From Schistocephalus solidus (lineage: Eukaryota; Platyhelminthes; Cestoda; Diphyllobothriidea; Diphyllobothriidae), in assembly GCA_017591395.1 (NCBI GenBank), contig WEDG01003960.1:1-64000 (forward strand): 64,000 bases of DNA. Reading direction: 5' to 3'. The notes under the pieces were generated by a model, which saw nothing but the letters and a program-made list of their open reading frames with translations, did not search any database and was not told the origin of the DNA. Within the stretch, counting starts at the first letter, position 1; each line of letters begins with the position of its first letter. A program made the position numbers and the translations under genes. Positions 1 through 9,556 of this stretch are shown in pieces.

Positions 1-211
1 TAGGTGTGCCATTGGGATTGGGTATGACTGGCTGATGACAGCTAATAAGCCAGAAATGGCCATTCAGTCTCCCTGAATCTTTCTCAGTTCCATTCCATCA
101 TATGACTGCACGTCGCTTTTCGCGACCCGCCTGCGAGGAGCTCTATTCTGAAACTCCAGGGGCACAACAGAACATGCATGTTCCGTAGCGCAGATCAGTG
201 AGCCCCAGACT

Positions 212-264
<53 letters not shown>
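1..264 (+). repeat. SINE-like repeat, 3' part (hammerhead-like core plus tail)
   Basis: This is the body and tail of the tRNA-headed repeat that recurs at 61.0-63.3 kb. The tRNA-like head lies mostly outside the window; what remains starts in its last bases. A CTGATGA...GAAA core is seen at 32-56, but the 3' strand of stem I has lost a base, so the fold is probably damaged here. The copy ends in the conserved gatcagtgagccc block followed by (TA)n, the usual 3' end of this family. Assignment rests on alignment by eye with the intact copy at 62,930-63,331. Confidence 0.8.

Positions 265-293
<29 letters not shown>
215..293. repeat. Microsatellite (TA)n followed by (GA)n
   Basis: About 50 bp of TA followed by about 28 bp of GA at the 3' end of the SINE copy. 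TA tracts flank almost every ribozyme-bearing repeat in this window. Confidence 0.95.
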
Positions 294-294
<1 letters not shown>

Positions 295-890
295 CATATT
301 TCTTAAAGACGGGGCGATACGGGAATAGGCAGCTTGTGTGCTGTCAGACTGAAAATCCTGCCTCTGTGGCCAACAGGCTTGTAAATTTTTCAGTGCCATA
401 GGTAATGACTGTAACACTGAATGTCTTGAGCAATCCTGTTAAGAATTACTATAGGCGGAGTGGTAAAGGGGCGGCTGAATGCTGAAGTGAAGAAGGATGG
501 ACGATTAAGCCTCTTTGTCAATCATCCGAGTTGTTTAAAATGGTCTTGTGTTGCAGCATTTTTGCCATAGGAGCTACGACGAGACCAAAATTCCGAAATG
601 AGACGATGCTTCCTTCTCCTCAGGACTTGGGGATTATATTCGGATTTCGTTTGAGATAATGCGCGGATTTACTCCTGAACATATCCATGTACGGAGAGGA
701 TTGCTAATTTGTGAATGAGCTCCAAGTTTCTGAGTCGAAACAGCATTTTTCAAAAGGATCTTATTTTAAACCAACCCCTTCCTCTAAAAGGAACCAAACG
801 ACGAAAATAACTTTTAGATCGGCGAAGAAACGCAAATTTTATTTGTGGTGAGCTTCACCTTAGTTGGTACCGCGTCAAGTTGTGTAGACT
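295..890. other. No gene recognised
   Basis: Unique-looking AT-moderate sequence between the first SINE and the trinucleotide tract. No ORF, repeat family or RNA motif could be supported. Confidence 0.5.
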
Positions 891-892
891 GC

Positions 893-895
893 CAA

Positions 896-933
<38 letters not shown>

Positions 934-954
934 TTACTACTACTACTACTAGTG

Positions 955-1001
<47 letters not shown>

Positions 1002-1145
1002 GCTTCTACTACTGTTGCTGCTGCTTCTGCCGCTGTTACCACCTTCACCACCACTACCCCACCACCAGCTTCCACCTTCACCACCACCACCACCCCCACC
1101 ACCACCCCCACCACACCAACCCCCACCACCACCACCAGTATTAGT
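893..1145. repeat. Trinucleotide (CTA/ACT)n tract grading into CCA-rich tract
   Basis: Roughly 130 bp of nearly pure ACT/CTA triplets followed by about 100 bp rich in CCA and CCACC. Both strands are open for about 90 codons (poly-Leu or poly-Val), which is a consequence of the repeat and not evidence for a gene. Confidence 0.95.
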
Positions 1146-1294
1146 ACCCGTACCAATACAGTGATGCCTTTGAACTACGAGACAAACCTGCTGAGCAATT
1201 TCACCTCACCCAATGGAATTTGGTTTCTAGCTCCTATGTTATTGCTGTTTCTGCAAGATTAACGATACCACCACGACTAAATGTAGGCCCATTG

Positions 1295-1392
1295 CAGAGC
1301 AGTGGTTTGCCGATTTAGAGCTGCAGACAGAACTCCTCTGTGAGAGGAGTTCTGTCTACAGTCTCTAAATCGAGCCAAAACACACTGCTCTG
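1295..1392. repeat. Long imperfect palindrome (hairpin) at PLE 5' truncation point
   Basis: Two arms of about 45-47 bases read as inverted copies around a centre near 1341; the core arm includes cagaactcctc and its complement gaggagttctg and the outer arm pairs cagagcagtg with cactgctctg. The right arm leads directly into PLE-like sequence, so the hairpin marks where the truncated PLE begins and may have formed by strand switching during insertion. Confidence 0.8.
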
Positions 1393-1446
1393 ATGAAGAA
1401 AGTTATCGAGCAGAAATGAAATACCTATTTAACTTGTTCTCTAAAA

Positions 1447-2025
1447 ATGGATACCCCCGTGACTTCGTGTATCGATGTCTCAAAACGACAAGAATCCAAA
1501 GAGAAAGGTATTTCAAACACCACGGCCACCCAGGCACCCAAAACAATGACCTGGCGAACTCTCCCATACATAAAAAATGTATCTGAGCTTGTCGAAAGAC
1601 AGCTTAAAAAAACACCAGATACAAGTAGCACACCACCCTACATCTACTTTACGCTCACAGCTTGTACACCCTAAGGACAGGGTTAGCTACCTTGATAAAA
1701 AGGTGTTGTCTACAAAAATTCCATGTTCCAGTTGTAATGCCGTTTATTGTGGCCAAACTGGGAAATCTGTCTCAACCCGCCTACACGAACATCAGTTGGC
1801 GGTTAGAAGACGAGACCATTTTATCCCAAGTGGCTATGCATACACTGGAAACCGGACATAAATTTGCATGGGAGAAAAACACGGATTGTTGGCATCTGCC
1901 CAATCAGAAAAAGGCCGTGAATTCCTGGAAGCAATGCACTCAGATGAGGCATGCATCAACCGGCATATCGATTTGGATGCCACATACAAAATCTTTAAAG
2001 AAAAATTCAAACGCGAACATCTAAT
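1447..2025 (+). pseudogene. PLE linker and GIY-YIG endonuclease remnant
   Basis: Reading frames at 1,447-1,674, 1,577-1,861 and 1,662-2,024 tile one ancestral protein. Visible family features are the zinc-like IPCSSC pair, the nuclease signature VYCGQTGKSVSTRLHEH (the GIY-YIG equivalent with its Arg and Glu-His), an AVRRRD segment, then TLETGHKFAW and in another frame EAMHSDEACINRHIDLD, all in the order typical of PLE endonucleases. At least two frameshifts are needed to read it through, so it is a pseudogene. The upstream RT palm is absent. Confidence 0.85.
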
Positions 2026-2134
2026 CACGACGGGATGATGAAATACACTCAAAGCCTATTGGTTCGGAATTTGCCCAATCTCAGAATCCTTTGTTTAACA
2101 CGGTTAATTGATTAATTGTTCCTGTACACTGCCT

Positions 2135-2235
2135 GTAGTCTGACGAAGAGCTGGGGGACCAGTCTCGAAAATTTACTCATTAAAGTTTCTATTTTTTCCC
2201 AAAGAATTTCGTCTTTTCTATTGAATATCTTGGGA
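2135..2235 (+). other. PLE tail motif: CTGACGA, hairpin, GAAA
   Basis: CTGACGA is followed by a stem (GAGCTGG/CCAG-CTC) and GAAA, resembling the 5' half of a hammerhead. Stems I and III and the cleavage triplet are not evident, so it is recorded as a conserved PLE tail motif and not as a ribozyme. Related copies are at 14,969, 20,256, 30,079 and, on the minus strand, near 63,410 and 63,893. Confidence 0.5.
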
Positions 2236-2257
2236 TGCCTGTTTTTCAATATTTATA

Positions 2258-2279
2258 TTTATATATATATATATATATG
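2258..2279. repeat. (TA)n tract between PLE and retrozyme
   Basis: A short TA run separates the PLE tail from the ribozyme repeat unit. Confidence 0.9.
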
Positions 2280-2656
2280 TCGGAAGTATGGTATACTGTC
2301 TTTGCCATATAAGATTCATACTACTTTTAGTACTTCTTGTTTGTAGAATAGGCATTACGTGGTTATTCCACAGTGATTGATTGTCTTCGACCCAAATGTT
2401 TAGTTAAATTTCGGGTCTGACCCTAAAAAGTCATGTCCGAATCACCTGACTCCATGTCCTGCATTTAATAATTTCAGAAATTATTTCCCCGATTATTCTC
2501 TGAAGTCCATATACCAGAAACCGCATAGAGAACCCTGGGGGACCCACTGAGGAGCCGAACCCCTCGTTGCTGTGTCACGCAGCAGCAGAAACATCGGCGA
2601 AACACGTGTCTGGGCTTTTAGCTAGTACCTATGTCGGAAGTACGGTATAATGTCTT

Positions 2657-2660
<4 letters not shown>
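2279..2660 (+). mobile_element. Tandem retrozyme-like repeat with hammerhead ribozyme (354-bp unit)
   Basis: The string atgtcggaagta.ggtat recurs at 2,277 and 2,631, giving a 354-bp tandem period; one full unit plus the start of a second (about 30 bp) are present before the next (TA)n. The unit has no ORF. It carries a complete hammerhead at 2,543-2,614. A one-unit copy in the other orientation, circularly permuted, lies at 61,436-61,790. Small non-coding tandem units with a hammerhead per unit match animal retrozymes, whose transcripts self-cleave to monomers and circularise; that mechanism is inferred from the family. Confidence 0.8.
2543..2614 (+). ncRNA. Hammerhead ribozyme (retrozyme copy 1)
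   Basis: All conserved positions are present. Stem I: CCCA 2,543-2,546 with TGGG 2,611-2,614. Core CTGAGGA 2,547-2,553. Stem II: GCCGA 2,554-2,558 with TCGGC 2,594-2,598, closed by the canonical G10.1-C11.1 pair and containing an inner hairpin (GCTGTG/CGCAGC). GAA 2,599-2,601. Stem III: ACAC/GTGT 2,602-2,609 with no loop, the minimal form seen in PLEs and retrozymes. C17 is 2,610, so the predicted cut (GUC) is between 2,610 and 2,611. Short stem III suggests it works best as a dimer. Confidence 0.9.

Positions 2661-2694
<34 letters not shown>
2661..2694. repeat. (TA)n tract after retrozyme
   Basis: TA run directly after the partial second unit. Confidence 0.9.
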
Positions 2695-2698
<4 letters not shown>

Positions 2699-2699
2699 A

Positions 2700-3425
2700 T
2701 AGAATGGATGCATGAACATATTCTGTTGAGTGTAAATTTCATAGCACGTCTTTTCCCAATCGCACGCTTATAAGGAGGCGTCTTTCAGTAAGTAAATAAC
2801 GTCTTCAATTTCTTATAAACCTCAAGTCCGACCTGTTGTTAAATCCTCTATACATTCGGTCTAAGGAGAATAATAATTTTTTAACGCTGTTAAGAAGGTG
2901 TCGCACGGTATTCATACAATTTTGCAATGGATACGGAACATAATGTATTCTTTGTAAGCTGCTTTAATAAGTGAATAGATACAATGCGTTATGCATTTCA
3001 CGGTCATAAAAAACTCATAATTAGCAATTTCCTCAGAATCCACAGATAACCTTCGTCAGGTATAAAATCAGAAGCTCTAATTTTCTATTAAACGAGTAAA
3101 ATAGCATACGCCGTTGCATAAGTTTCAGCTCCTGTGTGGATAATTTTTCGTTCAGGGAATCCCATCCGGAAATGCCTACAATTTCTCATGCTCGCTAGCT
3201 CTGCTGTTGTTGTGCTGTATCCGCCTTTTCATTAAACGTAGGAGTTAGCCTATTTCCTACTTAGCCTTCTATGCGGACTAATTCCTCCCTTCGCTACTGG
3301 GGGCCCGCCTCGTAGTCTGATCACTTGGAGCTGTTGTGACACACTTTCGGACTAAATTTGTCAATGGCGTGATTTTGGTAACGAGAAACCTGATTCACCC
3401 TATTCCCGGCAGATTCGGATCGTCT
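2700..3425. other. No gene recognised
   Basis: No repeat family or coding stretch could be supported here on either strand. Confidence 0.5.
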
Positions 3426-3427
3426 TC

Positions 3428-3811
3428 TCAAAGGGTCGAAGCGAGCAATATATGCCCTCCTCGGTCACTGAAGATTTGGTTTGCCATTTTACCGTAGTCT
3501 GTCGGCTTCCTAATGAAGTATTTTTCACCTTTATAGAGGACTTCAATAACATTTTTTACCCTGATCTCAGGGGGGAGGGGGCGGATCCTGTTGTTCAGGC
3601 GGCAGCGGTTGGTACCTCGAGATGGCCATCCTCGGTCACTAAAGATTTGGTTCGATTTTTGACCGTCATCTATCATATTCAAAATGAATTTATTGCCGCC
3701 TTTACAATGAATACAATAGCGACCTTTTATGTCGATTTCAGGAGGAGGAAGTAGGCCCTGTTGTTCAGGTGACAGCGTTTGGTGAAGCAGACCACTTTGA
3801 CAGTTGTTCAA
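3428..3811 (-). CDS. Unidentified ORF made of two 57-residue repeats
   Basis: A 127-codon open frame on the minus strand covers an imperfect tandem duplication (next entry). Each repeat contains a PPEI segment, a Lys/Gly-rich middle and ends NQIFSDRG. The repeats have diverged in DNA by much more than a few changes while both stay open and keep NQIFSDRG, which is mild evidence for past coding. The plus strand is also open for 100 codons, so strand choice is unsure. No family recognised; it could be a fragment of a mobile element gene or a repeated exon. Confidence 0.25.
   Translation of the reverse strand: MNNCQSGLLHQTLSPEQQGLLPPPEIDIKGRYCIHCKGGNKFILNMIDDGQKSNQIFSDRGWPSRGTNRCRLNNRIRPLPPEIRVKNVIEVLYKGEKYFIRKPTDYGKMANQIFSDRGGHILLASTL
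3451..3800. repeat. Imperfect tandem duplication, period about 171 bp
   Basis: cctcggtcact.aagatttgg occurs at about 3,459 and 3,630, and the downstream blocks (gaccttt..., cctgttgttcagg) follow at the same spacing. Confidence 0.8.
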
Positions 3812-3814
3812 GTG

Positions 3815-6800
3815 TAAGTCTGCGTGTATTCAGAGAAGGCTGTGGTCAGCTACATGGATTCAAGTTCACCTAGTACGTTTGCAGACCTGGAATGGTTAAA
3901 TTTTGATAAGCTGGATAGAGCGTTACTTTGGAGATGTGTGTATTTCCTTGTCCCCTGGCTAACAACACTGAAGATTGCGTCTCTCTGGATAGCTTAGCGG
4001 AAACATGATTGAAATTCGTTTGAAGATGGGTTCGCTTTTGCAATCCCATTTCCTTGGTGGTGACGTTGATTGCCTGCAATCGATTTTTAAATGCGTCTTT
4101 GGTGGCAGAGAAACGTATCAGTTTCTAAGATCGAAACCTTTTTTCATATCCTTGTAGAGAATTATGAACATCAGTTTTACCGTCAATCGAAATATTTATG
4201 AGAATAATGAAACTCACATGATGATGTGAAGGCTAGCGAGTGATGTACTCTCAATGAAGAGGCAGCGAGAGGTGATGGGCTGGTCCTCGAAGATGTAAAG
4301 CTTTTCAAAAAGCTCATACCGGCGTTCAAAATTGGGATAAATGACAGCAATAAAGCCCCCATATAACTCTCAAGGAGATTTAGTTAAAACAGAGGATCTA
4401 CGATTAAATTTGAAAATAATATAGTATATTATTTTCGTGTTTCAATAATTTTTGATCGATTTTCCAGCCCAATAATTTCTGCGGTCAGCTCTGGCAGACC
4501 AGATCATTTTTTTCTACAGATGGCAGAAGGAATGATTAAATTTGAAACTTAGATCCACCGGGTTCTTCCGATGTGTTGACGGTTAAATTCGATAATTTTG
4601 GAAAATGCCTGCTAGACTGGTGACTTCAGTAACGAACGTCTGATACAAAAATTTACTCAACTCGAGTTGTAAAATTAAACCGAATTTCTCTGCACAGCAA
4701 CAGGGCTTTACTGAGATGTCGTAGTATTGCAACATCAAGGTGCCTTGCACGAGGCCTCCTGCTATTGGAGGACAAATGAATTTTCAGACGAGACAGTGGT
4801 CCGACCCATAGGCGTTGCCAGTTTTGGCACCACACCTCGATCTGCTATCAAAACCTCAGCCACAAAGCCCTGAACTCCTTAACTAACTAGCCATGTGGCA
4901 TTTTAGATGCTGTGATGCTAGAAACATGTCTCATTGACAATCAGTCGGTTCTGCTCCTCCTTTATCCATCTCGCATCCAGAGTGAAGCCAAAGGTGGCCA
5001 ATATCATATTTGTAGGAAAAACCTGTCTGGCCAAGCTCGAACCTTCCAGTCCCCGACAGCACTGGGTCGATCACGGTGAGGGAGTCTTCGAATTAATTAC
5101 TTAATTTGCGAATATATGGTACCTTTATGGTGTTTTTCGGTAGCTCGTAGACGGTAATGATGGTGATGATGTTAATAAATTTCTGCGTTGACATACGTTA
5201 GTTAGTGGTCCATTGACTGGTTGTCACAGAGAAAATTTATGATTTGCCTGTTCCAGGGGACTGCTCGGCATATGATATCGACGAGAAGAATCACGCGAGA
5301 TGGCAGTTGGCCCCCGAGAGCATGATTACTAGAACATCTGAGTCGGGGATTCGGACTTCAGACAGGAAGCGAACATCCACACTGTACTGAGGAAGACTGT
5401 GCACCGTCATGCTTAAGGTACCAGAGTCAAGGAGAGTTCACACATTTCAGCAGCCAATGCAAATGATCCGTTTCTGATTGAGTACATTCGCCCACATGAG
5501 ACCAGGCTTGAAAGTCGAAGTGGCTAGGGTCTCCCCCATAGCTGTTGTGACACTGGTGCTCTTGACATGATCGAACACACGATTGTTAGAGGCATCACAA
5601 ATTTACCCTGTTGACTCCAACAAACTTTTCTCGAGTCAGTTGATGTAACAAAAATATAGAGAATTCACTTATCGATCTTCTGACATGCAGCATGATAGAG
5701 GTCATCATACAACCTCAGCCCGTCGAGTCTAGGTGAAATTTACGGGAATTTCAGGGATAAATATAAACCATCGTTGACATTGCGTATGTGTAACAAGGCA
5801 GTCCTAGCAACTCAGGGAAAACGTCGATTGTAATTTATTACCATGTTCAGTGGTAATGGGTACTGGTGGAAAAGTGTTTGCTTTCCACTTATGCAGATCA
5901 GCTTTAACGATATTTCGTTTGAAATGTCTGAAAGAGAGACGCAAATCAAACATCGTGTGAAACGATCAACAGCTGCCCGGATGTCTGTGTGTGCGTCCAC
6001 GTAAATTGGGTAACTGGCCGACCCAAACCCAGGTAGGGTAGGTAGGACCAAAAATCCGGAACGGCAATGCTGCTTGCTTCGAAGAAAGATGAGCAATGGA
6101 TTCTCTTTTCTGGTGCGATAGACACTGTTTAGTTCATGTGGCAATGCCAGAATTAGAATTGGGCCAAACGAAACCAGTCGCCATCAAATTCCATATCCCA
6201 GGATTTTGCGGGGGACTGAGAGTGATCATACATGGGACCTTAAGTAAGGGAGTGAAATAGCATAGCTCAGAATACCTGTGGAGCATTTCGAAGCTGCGAA
6301 TTGGTAAAGGTATGTAGATTGGCAATGTAATTACCCTCTAGTTGGGGCTCTGGTGGCGTCTCAGTAAGAAAGTTTGAGGTCAGAGTGTTGATGTTCAGTG
6401 GAAATAACGCATATTCAATGACTTGGGCATATCAGATGTCAGTAGTAACCAGAGAAATATGATGTCGTTGGCGTAATTTTTCTAGCAAATATCTGCCCAG
6501 TCTAGGTTTGAGGTGTTATCCAAGCAATCGCTACGGTCCAAAATATGGTGCAAATCACGACTAGCCAGATAGATGGCTGTAACTTCGTGAGGATCTCAGT
6601 TCGTTGAGGCTTTTGTGAAATAAAGACTGACGACTGCATTTCGTCAGGTACATGCTGATGCAAAGCTGCGGTGACAGCACTGTTGGAAATGCCAGTAGCG
6701 TCGGGTCTGATGTTCTGCAGTATGGTAGCATTAACAATGGATCTCTTGTCAGTTTCTATATCTGAGTGAGCTGCCGTCAGCAGTTTTATCACCGTTGCAT

Positions 6801-7690
6801 CAGACTTCAAAATATCACTCCGGAGAGCCAGTGTAACTGTACAATGCGGAAGGGCCCGTAATATTAATTTATGAGGTCATGTATGTGTCTTTGGTATAGA
6901 AAGAATCAACACCCGTTGCACTTTCGCTTACATGCTATCCAATGTTGTCACGAATGGAGTGTAGGAAAGGGATGAAACATAAACCTATGTCCACATTCGC
7001 CTGCAGTCAGTGGTGCCGGCAACAGTCAAATAGATGGCGCTAGTGCGATACGTGTTACTCCGGCGAAGTATTGGCAATACGTACGTTCGGCAATCCAAAT
7101 GCCACGCAAGGGTTCGTCTTTGAAGTAATGATCGGCCACTTGCACATTCATAGTAGTGATACTGGCGAACCAGTGCCGGTAGCACTAACATACACTTGCC
7201 ATGATGCCCGCGCACATTCTGTCACCGCATTGGCCCACTCATCCGTACGCACCTCCTTGATAATCTGTGGTAAATCGCTGCGCATTTCACCAGTGCAGAC
7301 ACCGCTCACGAACCCACCCCACATCATCCCTCAATTATGGCACTGAAAACTCTCATGTTAGTAGAAAACTTGTTCTTCGGCTACCTCTTTAATTGGCTCC
7401 ATGCCATTCTAACGCATGCAAGATGGGAGTGACCGGCACCCTTTTTGTGAAAAGATGATGCGTTGTGCCTAGCTCTGTTAGCCAATCCGCGTATCTTCAG
7501 TTGACTGATTAGCTTGGAGGATTGGTACCTCGGTAAGGGACGATATTTATGTTGACGGCATTCAGTACATCTTTTTCATCATAACAAAAATTACCTACTT
7601 GAATTTATCACAGTTAAATGAAAGCCGTGGCTTGGAGGGTTGCCTATTTACGGGATAACTTGGTGCTCCTCTAAGAACGGTCAGTCAGGC
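3815..7690. other. No gene recognised
   Basis: About 3.9 kb with only short, unrelated open frames on both strands. No splice-supported exon, repeat family or RNA gene was identified. Confidence 0.5.
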
Positions 7691-8830
7691 TGTAATGGTT
7701 CCGTCCTTGTGTGGCGTCGACAGCAATCCCACTGAATTCAGATCCGAAATACCCCTTTCTCATTGTGAAAATCTGGTGCACCGTGTGCAGATCATGCGTG
7801 CGGCACGCGCAGACGGGCTGTGCCCTATCCGACCTGCGGTCAGCCTGACTCTGTGTTGACGACGGGTCCAGATGGGCGAGAGAGAACGTGGCAGATGCTA
7901 CCCAGTCTACTACTGCTGTAAAATAATGCGCGTACAAATCAACCCTGCTGTGGCGCAAACCGTCGACAGCGTTGATAACCAGGATTGAACCACCACTTGA
8001 CTAGATGGAGATGAAAATAATCGATCTGGAGTTCTATTCTCGCATATCTTATCAATAACAATAGACAATTTGACGCCAAAAACGTTTTTGTGTGGTCTAC
8101 CGGACAAAAGCAAATGTCTCTAAAGGTCTATGCCAAGGCAGCGACTGTCCGATGAGCGAATCGTGCGCTTTGCTATCGAAAGGCGTTGGTGTGAAGGCTC
8201 CATCTTTCGTGGCCAACGCTGGTTCCGGGTGCTAATCGCAAAGCTGCAATTTGGTGTCCTTAACCCCTCCCCGAGCCACTTCTTTCTCGCAGACCCGACG
8301 TGCGCAATGCAATGATGGGTTGCTAGTTTTGCCAGTGACTACGTCCGATCCAACCTGCGGTCTTCTCGGCTGTGTCTTATAATCGGATTCAGATAGGCGA
8401 GAGAAGACCGAGTTCAACATACCACTGTAAGGACCTTTACGCGTAAGTCCCCATCCGTACGCCCACCCCGCTGCGGCACACACGGTCGGCAACAATGACT
8501 GAGTCGTCGTCTGAAAAGATACAGATGAAAAAGACCGATAACTCAGTTCTATTCGCGCCCATTCAATCGATAGAAATCATCAAATCGACGCCTCAGAAAT
8601 CTTTCGGGTTGTCTACCGGACAACAATAAATTACTCTTAAGGCCTAAAATAACGATTTCTAGCAAGATACAAAGCCGTAGCTATTCACCTATCGAATAGT
8701 GCGTTATAGTCGAAAGGCATTGATGCAAGCACACCATCTTTCATGTCCAACGCCGACTCCATGTGATGATTTCACGCAACCGTCGTGCCCCCAATGACGG
8801 CCATGAACACTCGCACGGTTAACCTACAGA
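7690..8830. repeat. Diverged tandem duplication of an unknown element, unit about 500 bp
   Basis: Two successive blocks share an ordered series of matches: ccgacctgcggtc / ccaacctgcggtc (7,829 / 8,349), agatgggcgagaga / agataggcgagaga, gttctattc.cgc, gtctaccggacaa.a, cgaaaggcgttg / cgaaaggcattg. Spacing between equivalents is about 500 bp. No terminal repeats or coding capacity were recognised. Confidence 0.6.
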
Positions 8831-8849
8831 TACTACTCATATTCCACGG

Positions 8850-9160
8850 GGAGCGTGACTAATCTCCCGGGGAAGCTTATAGACCCTGTCCACGGACAAC
8901 ATTTGCACAAAATTTGCACTGCCTACTGATGACTTACTGAGAACAAGTTTGCCAACTTGATCCTTCAGGAGGAAATCTAGCATTCAGATTTCAAAACAGA
9001 GGATGAAATAGTATAAAAATCCGTAATGATTGGATGGTATTGAAGACTCGAATTATTTGCACCATAATCGGATGGAATTTTGAGGTTAAAACAAGCAAGG
9101 CTTCCCATTTGACTTAAGATCACATTTTCGAAGGATCCGGCGCCACTCTAACAAAAAAGA
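8850..9160. other. No gene recognised; downstream flank of SLC5 gene
   Basis: Nothing supportable except that it lies beyond the polyA signal of the minus-strand SLC5 gene. Confidence 0.5.
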
Positions 9161-9179
9161 CAAACAGTCAAACAATTAC

Positions 9180-9185
9180 TTTATT
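9180..9185 (-). terminator. Polyadenylation signal AATAAA for SLC5 gene
   Basis: AATAAA on the minus strand, about 250 bases after the stop codon of the candidate last exon. The position fits a normal 3' UTR. Confidence 0.45.
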
Positions 9186-9433
9186 TCCGAATAAAAAGAT
9201 GGTTACTGTGGCAAAAAAACTGCAAGACCTATCTTCTCTCAAACATATTATGGACTCTGGCACGTAGGTATAACATTCTTCGAGGTCTCAGTTCTCCAAA
9301 TTACAAACGAAAGGTGAGCAATCCAACTTCTTGAAAAACAGCAATACAAAATTAAACAAATAAGAACATATATAAAAATCCGTTAAAACATGGTAAATGG
9401 GCACTATACAAGAGGTAGACCGGCGCATGAAAT

Positions 9434-9556
9434 TCAGAAAACTGTTAGTGTCTTTTCGTGCACGTCGCCGTCCTCTTTCTCCTTTTCCTCCGAGTCCTCG
9501 AAAACAAGATCATTCGGTCCCCCATCGACAATAGCACAAAGTTTCGTAGCGTGAGA
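9434..9556 (-). CDS. SLC5 gene, probable last exon (acidic C-terminal tail)
   Basis: After an acceptor (attatag) 40 codons are open to a TGA. The peptide has a long acidic run (EDSEEKEKEDGD) and ends LTVF, which fits a class I PDZ-binding end (S/T-x-hydrophobic) as in some SLC5 members. A connecting exon between this and 12,342 was not found, and the phase (exon 10 leaves one base) needs one, so membership is inferred from strand, position and polyA signal. Confidence 0.4.
   Translation of the reverse strand, partial: SHATKLCAIVDGGPNDLVFEDSEEKEKEDGDVHEKTLTVF

Larger units (their letters stand above)
1393..2257 (+). mobile_element. Penelope-like element, 5'-truncated (end of RT, GIY-YIG endonuclease, tail)
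   Basis: Only the 3' third of a PLE is left. It encodes in shifting frames the post-RT linker (NGYPRDFVYRCL and TLPYIKNVSELVERQLKK), then the GIY-YIG nuclease, then a non-coding tail with a CTGACGA...GAAA motif and a TTGGGATGCCT block before (TA)n. The same tail is found inverted at 63,782-63,900. PLEs copy themselves by reverse transcription primed at a nick made by the GIY-YIG domain. This copy is dead because of frameshifts and 5' loss. Confidence 0.85.

Noticed and set aside
875..1164. Poly-Val and poly-Leu open frames on both strands
   Set aside because: They are produced by the ACT/CTA and CCA trinucleotide tract and have no other coding sign.
2135..2190. Full hammerhead in the PLE tail
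   Set aside because: CTGACGA and GAAA are present but no stem III with U16.1-H17 and no stem I partner could be drawn.
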